Assembly: GCF_900110185.1 (NCBI RefSeq)
Contig: NZ_FOCT01000005.1
Location: 135,076 to 199,075, forward strand
Direction: 5' to 3'
DNA: 64,000 nucleotides
Source: Nitrosospira multiformis
GTDB lineage: Bacteria; Pseudomonadota; Gammaproteobacteria; Burkholderiales; Nitrosomonadaceae
The position numbers and the translations under genes are program-made. The notes under the pieces are model-generated. The model made no database searches. It was not told the origin of the DNA and saw only the letters and a program-made list of their open reading frames with translations. Positions 57,242 through 64,000 of this stretch are shown in pieces. Every line of letters starts with the position of its first letter. Position 1 is the stretch's first letter.

Positions 57242-57261
57242 TATTTCACATATGTGAAATA
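57242..57261. promoter_or_regulatory. 20-bp perfect palindrome
   Basis: TATTTCACATATGTGAAATA reads the same on both strands. It lies upstream of the decayed antitoxin frames (minus) and about 190 bases before the hypothetical gene on the plus strand. It has the form of an operator for a dimeric repressor, possibly the lost antitoxin. Confidence 0.5.
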
Positions 57262-57453
57262 TGATGGACCCTATGTGGGGCTTACCCCGACTTACTGTCG
57301 GGCCCACATTCTTGCTTACGCTGCAAATCAATTCTCCTCACTGAGACTGCCCTCTACCGAGGCTTGCTGTATCCGGTTGTGTCATATCAGAGCTGGACAC
57401 AGGAAGTTCGCATCGTCCCGAATTTTAGGGGGTAGCATAAACAAGGACGAGCC

Positions 57454-57966
57454 ATGGAAAATGATGCAAATTTAAAGAAGAAAATCAGCTTCGAGAAGGA
57501 ACAAGATTCGAACATTTCAAATCTGTCAGATGAAGAGTTTCAGCAGTCCTGCCAGATACTCACCAAGGTTCTTGCTACACTGCCCTCCAAGAGACAAAGG
57601 GAGCTTTTTGGGTTGCTGCAAATTCTCGTGGAAGACGGCACTTCCCAAAAACAGCAATCCTCGGTTAGGCCGATAGCTGAAAAAATAGTGGCCACGGTAT
57701 GTAGAGACGATCATTCATCGAGACCTCTTCCATACCAACCGGAACGCAGAATCTCCGATAGGCGACGTAACGATCGACGTCAAAGTGATCAGGGAAAACG
57801 GTTATGCAACGCTGGAACTCCATGGACGTCAGAGGACATCCAGATACTGGAGATCATGGCAAAGCAAGGGATTCCTCATAGACGGATCGCATTGAAGCTT
57901 GGCAGAACTTCCACAGCAGTCGAAGCAAAAGCCAAGACGCTGAACATCCCCTTGTCTGATGGGTAG
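57454..57966 (+). CDS. Hypothetical protein with SANT/Myb-like C-terminal segment
   Basis: The product is 170 residues; ATG follows AAGGACGAG. The first 70 residues are helical and acidic (NLSDEEFQQSCQILTKVLAT, LPSKRQRELFGLLQILVEDG). A very basic linker (RRISDRRRNDRRQSDQGKR) leads to WTSEDIQILEIMAKQGIPHR and RIALKLGRTSTAVEAKAKTL, a Trp-started helix-turn-helix resembling bacterial SANT/Myb-like domains that count residues to choose promoters or DNA. DNA binding is an inference. It is the only intact gene between the two integrase relics, so it is likely island cargo. Confidence 0.7.
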   Translation: MENDANLKKKISFEKEQDSNISNLSDEEFQQSCQILTKVLATLPSKRQRELFGLLQILVEDGTSQKQQSSVRPIAEKIVATVCRDDHSSRPLPYQPERRISDRRRNDRRQSDQGKRLCNAGTPWTSEDIQILEIMAKQGIPHRRIALKLGRTSTAVEAKAKTLNIPLSDG

Positions 57967-58417
57967 TTTTTTATTGTATTGTACCGGCCGCTTCTCTACT
58001 CTTTCACTGCCTTGGTTGTCGCCCAAAACGACTAATAACCATCTGTGGTTTCCGCATTCGAACTCACGAATGCCTCATAACTGATTTACATCAATTTGAG
58101 GGGCGCGGGAATCAAGTATCTTATTATCTGGCAACTCGTTTTGGTGGTTTTTGTTGCCCTCCACTCTTCCGACAATAAGCGCCAAAAATAAGCACCAAAA
58201 ATTCGGTTCTAATCGGCTAATTGAGGCTTTACTGCTGAGCTAAGATAGCCATGCGGTTAGTAGCTACCATCACTGCCGCTCCCCGGCTCTTTCTCCTTCT
58301 TTTGAGATCTGGGTTTATTATGTAGTGGACTCTCCTTTGCCTGGTTCACCGCCGGGCCTTTTCTTCCTTATTGCCTTAGCGCAAACCGCAACCCACTGAC
58401 TCAATGAACAATATCGG
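57967..58417. other. Spacer before the right integrase relic
   Basis: About 450 bases of low coding character. It probably contains the eroded front part of the integrase gene and element debris; no motif of the N-terminal or core-binding integrase domains was recognised. Confidence 0.4.
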
Positions 58418-58717
58418 TAGTAGAACGGCCGTGAGGCAGCGGCAAAGGGCTACAAGGAAGCATTCGGAGACCCAGCGCCGTCAGGTTTTGGAAATGTCAG
58501 GGTGCACGACCTCAAACACACGTTTGGCCGCAGGCTACGATCTGCTGGTGTGTCGCTCGAAACAAGGAAGGTGTTGCTCGGGCACAAGAACGGCGGCATT
58601 ACGAGCCACTACTCTGCACCTGAGATCGGGGAACTGATAGATGCGGCCAACAAAGTGTGCGGAACTGATTCACGCAAAACTCCTGCACTCGTAATTCTAA
58701 AAAGAAAAATCGCCTAG
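58418..58717 (+). pseudogene. Tyrosine integrase C-terminal relic (right copy)
   Basis: About 100 codons in one frame, bounded upstream by an in-frame TAG. It reads FGNVRVHDLKHTFGRRLRSA, then LLGHKNGGITSHYSAPEIG: the HxxK/R box, the GH box and the catalytic Tyr of phage-type integrases. The N-terminal two thirds are missing. It is transcribed toward the tRNA-Arg gene and ends 40 bases from its 3' end, the standard position for an integrase of an element inserted in that tRNA. Confidence 0.85.
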
Positions 58718-58738
58718 TGCAATTACACATAGGCGATT
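58708..58738 (+). terminator. Hairpin after right integrase relic
   Basis: AATCGCCTA (58708-58716) pairs with TAGGCGATT (58730-58738), duplicating the hairpin at 56503-56533. Confidence 0.6.
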
Positions 58739-58756
58739 GAATTTCCTAACAAAAAC

Positions 58757-58833
58757 TGGCGCGCCCGGCAGGATTCGAACCCACGACCCCTTGGTTCGTA
58801 GCCAAGTACTCTATCCAACTGAGCTACGGGCGC
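58757..58833 (-). tRNA. tRNA-Arg (anticodon ACG)
   Basis: 77 bases on the minus strand fold into a full cloverleaf: acceptor GCGCCCG with CGGGCGC, D arm with TAGCTCAGTTGGATAGAG, anticodon stem CTTGG/CCAAG around CTACGAA (anticodon ACG), T arm GTGGGTTCGAATCC, discriminator G and an encoded CCA. ACG is edited to ICG to read CGU/CGC/CGA. Its 3' end is the integration target of the neighbouring relic elements. Confidence 0.97.
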
Positions 58834-59202
58834 TATGACTGGTAACTACTCTGGCATATCCAATGCCGTGCGTGATTATATCAGACTGATGCACTTCCGA
58901 GTCAAAGCATTCCATCTGATCTTATCTTTGAAACGCTACCTGGTCATATTCTGATGCATTTATCACAATTCATCCGAAGCCCATCTTTTCCGAAAACCGC
59001 GCTGCAGAACCGAAAACGATATAGCAGAACACCAATGAGCAGAATGTTTCCCGTTCCATGAGTTTTTTCCTTGCCCCTCTTCCATGCATCGAAGAGAGGA
59101 GCAAGCGCCGGCTGACCGTTCTCATCCTCGAAGGATTCGCGAACCCTTGATATTTGTTAATATTCGGGTCATCAGTAGCCCCAGATCAAAGGAGTTCAAA
59201 AA
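58834..59202. other. Upstream region of tRNA-Arg and mrp
   Basis: About 370 bases without a gene. It must hold the tRNA promoter (leftward) and the mrp promoter (rightward). AAGGAG at its right end is the mrp ribosome-binding site. Confidence 0.4.
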
Positions 59203-60291
59203 ATGGCTATTACAGAACAGCAAATACTGGTCGCACTCAGGGAAATTACCGATCTCACCACGGGCAAGGATTACATAAGCACCAACGAGGCGCGCAATAT
59301 CATCATCGAGGGCAATAATGTATCGCTGGATATTGTGCTTGGCTATCCTGCAAAAAGCGTAATGGCGGATATTCGCGATCAGGTGATTGGAAAGCTCAAA
59401 GCCATTCCCGGGGTTGGCGATGTAAATGCCAATGTTTCAAGCAAGATCGTTTCCCACGCAGTTCAGCGTGGGGTGAAACTCATCCCGGGAGTCAAGAATA
59501 TCATTGCCGTGGCCTCCGGCAAGGGCGGGGTAGGCAAATCCGCCACGGCAGTCAACCTTGCGCTGGCGCTGGCTGCCGAAGGCGCTTCTGTCGGAATACT
59601 GGATGCCGATATCTATGGCCCCTCGCAACCGCAAATGCTGGGCATTACCGGCAGGCCGGATTCTCCCGATGGCAAGACCATCGAACCGATGAGAGCGCAT
59701 GGCATTCAGGCTATGTCCATCGGGCTTCTGATCGATGCGGAAACGCCGATGGTGTGGCGCGGGCCCATGGTTACCCAGGCACTGCAGCAGTTGCTGATCG
59801 ATACCCGGTGGGAGGAAATAGATTATCTCATTGTGGACATGCCGCCGGGAACGGGCGATATCCAGTTGACACTTGCACAAAAAGTGCCGGTGACGGGAGC
59901 CGTCATTGTTACGACACCTCAGGATATCGCGTTGCTCGATGCGCGCAAGGGATTGAAGATGTTCCAGAAAGTAGGCATTCCCATAATTGGCATCATCGAA
60001 AATATGAGTACGCACATTTGCTCGAACTGCGGGCATGAAGAGCATATTTTTGGCGCAGGCGGTGCGGAAAAAATGTGCAGGGATTACGATGTGGAATTGT
60101 TGGGAGCGTTGCCCCTCGATATAAAAATTCGCGAACATACCGATTCTGGCAATCCGACAGTTGTTGCAGAGCCTGACGGGCGAATAGCGGAAATTTATCG
60201 CAGTATCGCGCGCCGCCTCGCCGTGAAAATCGACGAGTTGTCATTGGATCATTCCGCACTGTTCGCCAGGATTGTGGTTGAGGATACCTGA
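59203..60291 (+). CDS. mrp: Mrp/ApbC-type iron-sulfur carrier ATPase
   Basis: The product is 362 residues; start follows AAGGAG. The N-terminal MIP18/DUF59-like domain (about 5-80) precedes the P-loop domain: deviant Walker A ASGKGGVGKSATAVNLALAL, LDADIYGPSQPQMLG, VDMPPGTGDIQLTLAQ, and the cluster-binding pair CSNCG. Mrp proteins bind and transfer 4Fe-4S clusters to apoproteins. It precedes dcd, as in many betaproteobacteria. Confidence 0.95.
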   Translation: MAITEQQILVALREITDLTTGKDYISTNEARNIIIEGNNVSLDIVLGYPAKSVMADIRDQVIGKLKAIPGVGDVNANVSSKIVSHAVQRGVKLIPGVKNIIAVASGKGGVGKSATAVNLALALAAEGASVGILDADIYGPSQPQMLGITGRPDSPDGKTIEPMRAHGIQAMSIGLLIDAETPMVWRGPMVTQALQQLLIDTRWEEIDYLIVDMPPGTGDIQLTLAQKVPVTGAVIVTTPQDIALLDARKGLKMFQKVGIPIIGIIENMSTHICSNCGHEEHIFGAGGAEKMCRDYDVELLGALPLDIKIREHTDSGNPTVVAEPDGRIAEIYRSIARRLAVKIDELSLDHSALFARIVVEDT

Positions 60292-60395
60292 TTCCGGAAA
60301 TGGAAAGATGGTCTCTGGAAGGAGGCGGGAAGGCTTGACCGCTTTCCGTCTTCCCCCACCTGTACATTCTGTTCACCTCGCATTCTTTTTTCAAC

Positions 60396-60965
60396 ATGAC
60401 AATCAAGTCGGATAAATGGATTCGCCGGATGGCGATGGAGCACGGCATGATCGAGCCGTTCGAACCGAACCAAGTCAAGCATGCCCCTGACGGACACAAG
60501 ATCGTTTCATACGGCACTTCGAGTTATGGATACGACATTCGCTGCTCGGATGAATTCAAGCTGTTCACCAATATCAACTCCGCCATCGTGGATCCTAAAA
60601 ACTTTGATTCCAACTCCTTTGTCGATGTGAAAAGCAACATCTGTCTTATTCCGCCCAATTCCTTTGCGCTTGCCCGCACAGTTGAATACTTTCGCATTCC
60701 GAGAAATGTATTGACCATTTGCCTCGGAAAATCCACTTATGCCCGTTGCGGCATCATTGTCAACGTCACCCCCTTCGAGCCGGAGTGGGAAGGCTTCGTT
60801 ACATTGGAGTTTTCCAATACCACGCCTCTTCCCGCAAAGATTTACGCGAATGAAGGGGTAGCCCAGGTAATCTTTTTCGAATCTGACGAGATCTGCGAAA
60901 CCTCTTACAAGGACAGGGGGGGGAAATACCAAGGCCAGCATGGGGTGACACTGCCAAAAATCTGA
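60396..60965 (+). CDS. dcd: dCTP deaminase
   Basis: The product is 189 residues. Conserved segments are [46 protein letters not shown] with the substrate-binding Ser/Arg, [20 protein letters not shown] and the C-terminal [19 protein letters not shown]. It converts dCTP to dUTP for dTTP synthesis, in the same pathway as thyA and folA at the right end of the window. Confidence 0.96.
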   Translation: MTIKSDKWIRRMAMEHGMIEPFEPNQVKHAPDGHKIVSYGTSSYGYDIRCSDEFKLFTNINSAIVDPKNFDSNSFVDVKSNICLIPPNSFALARTVEYFRIPRNVLTICLGKSTYARCGIIVNVTPFEPEWEGFVTLEFSNTTPLPAKIYANEGVAQVIFFESDEICETSYKDRGGKYQGQHGVTLPKI

Positions 60966-61286
60966 ACACATCCGGTACTCCCTTCACACGCCTGTTCCGA
61001 GCCCCTGAGGGTTCGAAGGCCTATCCTGAACACCGTTCGACCTTCGATCCATCGACAGCCCCAGTATCAGGGCAAAAGATGGGCTCTTTATCCTTCGCAA
61101 TTCAGGTAGAAAGATATTGATCATCTATGCAAGCTTCGGGCAGCAAGACGAGGCCGGGCATCCCTTTGCCTGTCTACTTCACTCCCTGTATTTTCCTTAC
61201 TTGCAAAATGCGCAATGGCGTGAATACGATACGTCGAGGAGGAACTTCAGGGCAAACACAGGGTCTTTTTCACATTCAAAAAAACG
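60966..61286. other. Spacer with degenerate intergenic repeat
   Basis: About 320 bases. Around 61000-61072 the sequence has mixed partial inverted copies of CCCTGAGGGTTCGAAGG and CCTTCGATCC..CAGGGC type, resembling dispersed intergenic repeats of this group of bacteria. No coding frame is convincing. Confidence 0.4.
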
Positions 61287-61307
61287 CTTGATTCCGCTGG
61301 AATCAAG
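61287..61307. promoter_or_regulatory. Operator-like palindrome over the ornithine decarboxylase promoter
   Basis: CTTGATTCC (61287-61295) and GGAATCAAG (61299-61307) are perfect inverted copies separated by GCT. The site covers the -35 element and the spacer of the promoter, a classic repressor position. The regulator is unknown. Confidence 0.65.
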
Positions 61308-61315
61308 TCTATAAT
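61288..61315 (+). promoter_or_regulatory. Sigma70-type promoter of the ornithine decarboxylase transcript
   Basis: TTGATT (61288-61293) and a consensus TATAAT (61310-61315) are 16 bases apart, with an A-tract just upstream. Transcription would start near 61322, giving a leader of about 130 bases before the gene. Confidence 0.7.
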
Positions 61316-61358
61316 CCGCATTTTTTTACGTTATCAAATCGAAGGACAGGAGGTCATC

Positions 61359-61424
61359 ATGACAGGCAAAGCAAACTACTTCATCACGGCTGATCTGGTA
61401 AATATCCATACTCCCGTAACGTAG
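61359..61424 (+). CDS. 21-residue upstream ORF in the decarboxylase leader
   Basis: ATG 61359 has a strong AGGAGG-type site (ACAGGAGGTC) a few bases upstream. It encodes MTGKANYFITADLVNIHTPV plus T, then TAG. It ends 26 bases before the decarboxylase start, inside the leader transcript. A translated leader peptide controlling a polyamine gene is known for speF in enterobacteria, but this peptide shows no likeness to SpeFL that I can see. Function inferred from position only. Confidence 0.55.
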   Translation: MTGKANYFITADLVNIHTPVT

Positions 61425-61449
61425 CGTCTTCAAAAGGAAGGGCGATCTC

Positions 61450-62625
61450 ATGCAAATGCGTAATACCGCTCTACGGCAAGCCGTAGAAGTAGAAGAAATA
61501 TTCGACACTCACCCCGAAGTCAGCCTGGATTTTGAACACGTTCAGGCAGCCCTCAAACAGGGCTACAGCAAGCCATTCCTGCTGGTTGACAGTAATATCA
61601 TCCGCAACAAGGCCCGAAGATTCAAAGCGGCCATGCCGCGTGTGCAGCCGCACTATGCGGTCAAGGCCAATCCTGATCCACGCGTATTGAAAACGCTGAT
61701 CGAGGAAGGCGTTGGATTTGAAATTGCCTCCATTTCAGAGCTTGACCTCCTGCTCAGTCTGAATGTGCCTGCCGCGGATATTTATTACAGTAATCCGATG
61801 AAATCGCGGGCGTACCTGGAATATGCCGCAGCCAAAGGTGTGGAGTGGTATGTACTGGATAGTGTCGAGGAGCTACGCAAGATCATCAGCGTGAAGCCGG
61901 ATGCGAAACTGTATTTGCGGATAGATACGCCTAACATCGGGAGCGACTGGCCGCTTGCCGGCAAGTTCGGCACGCATGTGGCCGAGATCAAGGAGATTAT
62001 TGACGAAGCCGCGAACCTCCAGGCTGATCTCGCCGGAGTGACCTTCCACGTCGGTTCGCAATGCCGCAATCCACAGAATTGGCGGGTGGGCATCGAGCGG
62101 GCAATCAAGGTATTCGCCGACATGCGCCAGGCAGGATTGTCACCGCGTTTGCTCAACATCGGCGGCGGCTATCCGGTGCGGCATGTCAAGCCCATTCCAT
62201 CGATAGAAGTTATCGGTGAAGTCGTGAACGAAGCGATTGCGAACCTGCCGGAGAACATTCGCATCATGGCTGAGCCCGGGCGCTACCTCGTCTCGGATGC
62301 GGCCTATTTTGTCTGCCGCGTAGTAGGAACGGCCACTCGCAACGGCAAACGCTGGATGTATTGGGATGCAGGCGTCTTTGGGGGCGTGATCGAGGTCACG
62401 GAGGGCTTACGGTATGAAATTCTTTCTGATCGCAGGGGACCGAGCATCCCCTGGTCTGTAGCGGGGCCAACCTGTGATTCGGTCGATATTCTCATGCGCG
62501 ATGAACTGCTGCCGGAGGATATTGAGGAAGGTGATTTCATCTATATACCCAATGCCGGCGCTTATACGACAGCCTATGCCAGTAACTTCAACGGCTTTCC
62601 TTTGCCAGAGGTCGTCGTCCTGTAA
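61450..62625 (+). CDS. Ornithine/diamino-acid decarboxylase, fold III (PLP)
   Basis: The product is 391 residues; AGGAAGGG precedes the ATG. It belongs to the alanine-racemase-fold (eukaryotic ODC-like) group: PLP lysine in PHYAVKANPDPRVL, EIASISELDLLL, FHVGSQCRNPQNW, NIGGGYPV, AEPGRYLVSDAAYF, and the catalytic Cys in GPTCDSVD. It decarboxylates ornithine (or lysine) to putrescine (or cadaverine). The clear promoter, palindrome and leader ORF suggest regulation by polyamine or precursor status. A strong terminator follows. Confidence 0.92.
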   Translation: MQMRNTALRQAVEVEEIFDTHPEVSLDFEHVQAALKQGYSKPFLLVDSNIIRNKARRFKAAMPRVQPHYAVKANPDPRVLKTLIEEGVGFEIASISELDLLLSLNVPAADIYYSNPMKSRAYLEYAAAKGVEWYVLDSVEELRKIISVKPDAKLYLRIDTPNIGSDWPLAGKFGTHVAEIKEIIDEAANLQADLAGVTFHVGSQCRNPQNWRVGIERAIKVFADMRQAGLSPRLLNIGGGYPVRHVKPIPSIEVIGEVVNEAIANLPENIRIMAEPGRYLVSDAAYFVCRVVGTATRNGKRWMYWDAGVFGGVIEVTEGLRYEILSDRRGPSIPWSVAGPTCDSVDILMRDELLPEDIEEGDFIYIPNAGAYTTAYASNFNGFPLPEVVVL

Positions 62626-62719
62626 CTCAATAAAATAAGGATTCCCGCTTGCCAGCCCGGGCTGGTCAAGCAGGTTCCGGGACGGTCAGGCAGCGCAACC
62701 GGACAATAATAATAAAAAA

Positions 62720-62756
62720 GGCGGGGCACAGTTATCTGTGGCCCGCCACTTTTTTT
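62720..62756 (+). terminator. Rho-independent terminator of the decarboxylase gene
   Basis: A 12-base-pair stem with one G-G mismatch (GGCGGGGCACAG with CTGTGGCCCGCC), four-base loop, then AC and seven T. Confidence 0.88.
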
Positions 62757-62813
62757 GCAGGAACGCTTGTCAGGAATCAGAAATCGGGATTCAAAAATCC
62801 GAGATTCAGGTTC

Positions 62814-63356
62814 TTAAGCGCCTTGTTCCTGCTGACTTGCCTTGCGATCGAGTGTGACAAAATGGTACTCCAACCCACTGTCATCCACATGCTCTTCGCG
62901 CGAGACCTCCCACCAATCATTTCTGTCAAATTCCGGAAAATACGTGTCACCCTCGAAATCCCTGTGGATCTCGGTCATATACAGGCGATCACATAGCGGC
63001 AGCATCTGCTGGAATATATCTGCACCCCCAATGACGAAACATTCGTTCACTTGATCGAGGCGCCCCTCTTCTCCGCTTCTTGTCTGCCTGCAGGCGCTGA
63101 GCGCTTCTCCTATGGATCTGACCACCAGTGCGCCCGGAACTTCATAATCCGGTTGTCTCGTGATAATGATGCTGGTGCGGCCGGGAAGAAGCCTGCCGAT
63201 GGATTCATACGTCTTGCGTCCCATGATGATGGGATGCCCCATCGTGAGCTCCTTGAAATGCTTGAGGTCGTGCGGCAGTCTCCAGGGGATTGCATTGTTA
63301 TTACCGATGGCGCGATTTCGCGCCATCGCCACCAAAACGGAGAGTCGAGGTGTCAT
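62814..63356 (-). CDS. folA: Dihydrofolate reductase
   Basis: The product is 180 residues. Family signatures are [48 protein letters not shown] and [25 protein letters not shown]. It reduces dihydrofolate made by thymidylate synthase, whose gene lies directly upstream with an ATGA overlap. Usual length plus a short polar tail (KASQQEQGA). Confidence 0.96.
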   Translation of the reverse strand: MTPRLSVLVAMARNRAIGNNNAIPWRLPHDLKHFKELTMGHPIIMGRKTYESIGRLLPGRTSIIITRQPDYEVPGALVVRSIGEALSACRQTRSGEEGRLDQVNECFVIGGADIFQQMLPLCDRLYMTEIHRDFEGDTYFPEFDRNDWWEVSREEHVDDSGLEYHFVTLDRKASQQEQGA

Positions 63357-64000
63357 ACTGCAATGGGTGCCTTGATTGACGGATGAGGACCGTACCCTTC
63401 CAGGTTGAAATCCTCATACCGGAAGTCGAAAACATCCCGGATTGCCGGGTTCAATTTCATGATAGGCAGTTTTTTCGGTGCCCGCCCCAATTGCTCGCGT
63501 GCCTGTTCCAGATGGTTGAGATAAAGATGGGCATCGCCAAAAGTATGGACGAATTCACCCGCGCGTAAATCACAGCTTTGCGCCATCATGAGCGTAAGCA
63601 GAGCATAGGAGGCAATATTGAACGGAACACCGAGGAAGATGTCAGCGCTGCGCTGGTAAAGCTGGCAGGAAAGCTTGTCATCCGCCACATAGAACTGAAA
63701 CAGTGCGTGGCAAGGCGCCAGCTTCATTTCCTGCAGTTCACCCACATTCCAGGACGATACGAGCATGCGGCGGGAATCGGGCGTTTTCCTGAGCTGCTCG
63801 ACTACCTGCCTGATCTGATCGATATGGCCTCCCTTCCCGTCCGGCCACGAGCGCCACTGGCGCCCATATATCGGCCCCAGATCGCCATTCTCATCCGCCC
63901 ATTCATCCCAGATGGAAACGCCATTTTCGTTGAGATACCCTATATTGGTATCCCCTTTCAGAAACCAGAGCAGTTCGTAAATGATGGATTTCAGATGCAG
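63353..64000 (-). CDS. thyA: Thymidylate synthase, 5' end beyond window
   Basis: The open frame runs in from the right edge and covers 215 residues, lacking about 49 N-terminal ones by comparison with the usual 264. Present are [15 protein letters not shown], the [20 protein letters not shown] segment, [10 protein letters not shown], the catalytic Cys in [32 protein letters not shown] and [12 protein letters not shown]. It makes dTMP from dUMP with methylene-tetrahydrofolate. An ATGA overlap couples it to folA. Confidence 0.97.
   Translation of the reverse strand: MHLKSIIYELLWFLKGDTNIGYLNENGVSIWDEWADENGDLGPIYGRQWRSWPDGKGGHIDQIRQVVEQLRKTPDSRRMLVSSWNVGELQEMKLAPCHALFQFYVADDKLSCQLYQRSADIFLGVPFNIASYALLTLMMAQSCDLRAGEFVHTFGDAHLYLNHLEQAREQLGRAPKKLPIMKLNPAIRDVFDFRYEDFNLEGYGPHPSIKAPIAV

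Noticed and set aside
60996-61075. Possible CRISPR-like or REP array after dcd
   Set aside because: Only partial inverted copies of one short motif occur, without regular spacing or spacers.

Overview
The window looks like chromosomal DNA of a betaproteobacterium, most likely a Nitrosospira-like ammonia oxidiser (family Nitrosomonadaceae). This is an inference from the betaproteobacterial gene order (leuC-leuD-leuB-asd-fimV-truA-trpF-trpB-trpA-accD-folC-SPOR-cvpA-purF), two PEP-CTERM proteins, a cupredoxin-propeller protein and the composition; no ammonia-oxidation gene or rRNA lies in the window. About sixty genes can be supported. Two run off the edges: a lipoprotein gene on the left and thyA on the right.

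Layout. 1-2.3 kb: partial lipoprotein gene, a small overlapping gene and an IS630-family transposase relic. 2.3-12.3 kb: envelope genes (beta-barrel protein, DUF900 lipoprotein hydrolase, TPR protein plus YkuD L,D-transpeptidase that share a C-terminal domain type, two cyclophilins, a PEP-CTERM protein, tandem M48 lipoprotein peptidases), with cysS on the opposite strand. 12.5-29.4 kb: a type II secretion locus split into two divergent operons, gspG-H-I-J-K-L-M (minus) and gspC-D-E-F (plus). Between them lie a secreted cupredoxin/beta-propeller protein and an exported cyanophycinase-like peptidase; an exported subtilisin-like protease lies beyond gspM. All three could be secretion substrates.

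29.7-46.6 kb: HlyIII-family protein, then a long minus-strand run of housekeeping biosynthesis: metZ (behind what reads as a SAM-II riboswitch with terminator), purF, cvpA, a SPOR protein, folC, accD, trpA, trpB, trpF, truA, a short FimV-like protein, asd, leuB, leuD, an entericidin-like lipoprotein and leuC. Many of these genes overlap by 4-16 bases. 46.7-54.8 kb: MFS transporter, PRC-barrel protein, ergothioneine genes egtB-egtD, a TerC-family protein, mnmC and a hypothetical gene.

54.8-58.8 kb is an accessory and decaying region: a lipoprotein gene with a nonsense codon, a PEP-CTERM gene, two relics of tyrosine integrases each followed by the same hairpin, a tRNA-Arg 3' fragment, frameshifted ribbon-helix-helix antitoxin relics and a hypothetical DNA-binding gene. 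It ends at an intact tRNA-Arg(ACG), as expected of a repeatedly used island insertion site. 59.2-64 kb: mrp/apbC, dcd, ornithine decarboxylase (with a palindromic promoter and a 21-codon upstream ORF), folA and thyA.

The strongest leads are the SAM-II-type leader of metZ, the regulated leader of the ornithine decarboxylase gene, the cupredoxin-propeller protein with a C-x3-C-H motif embedded in the split secretion locus, and the double integration scar at tRNA-Arg. I found no CRISPR array, rRNA operon or intact insertion sequence.
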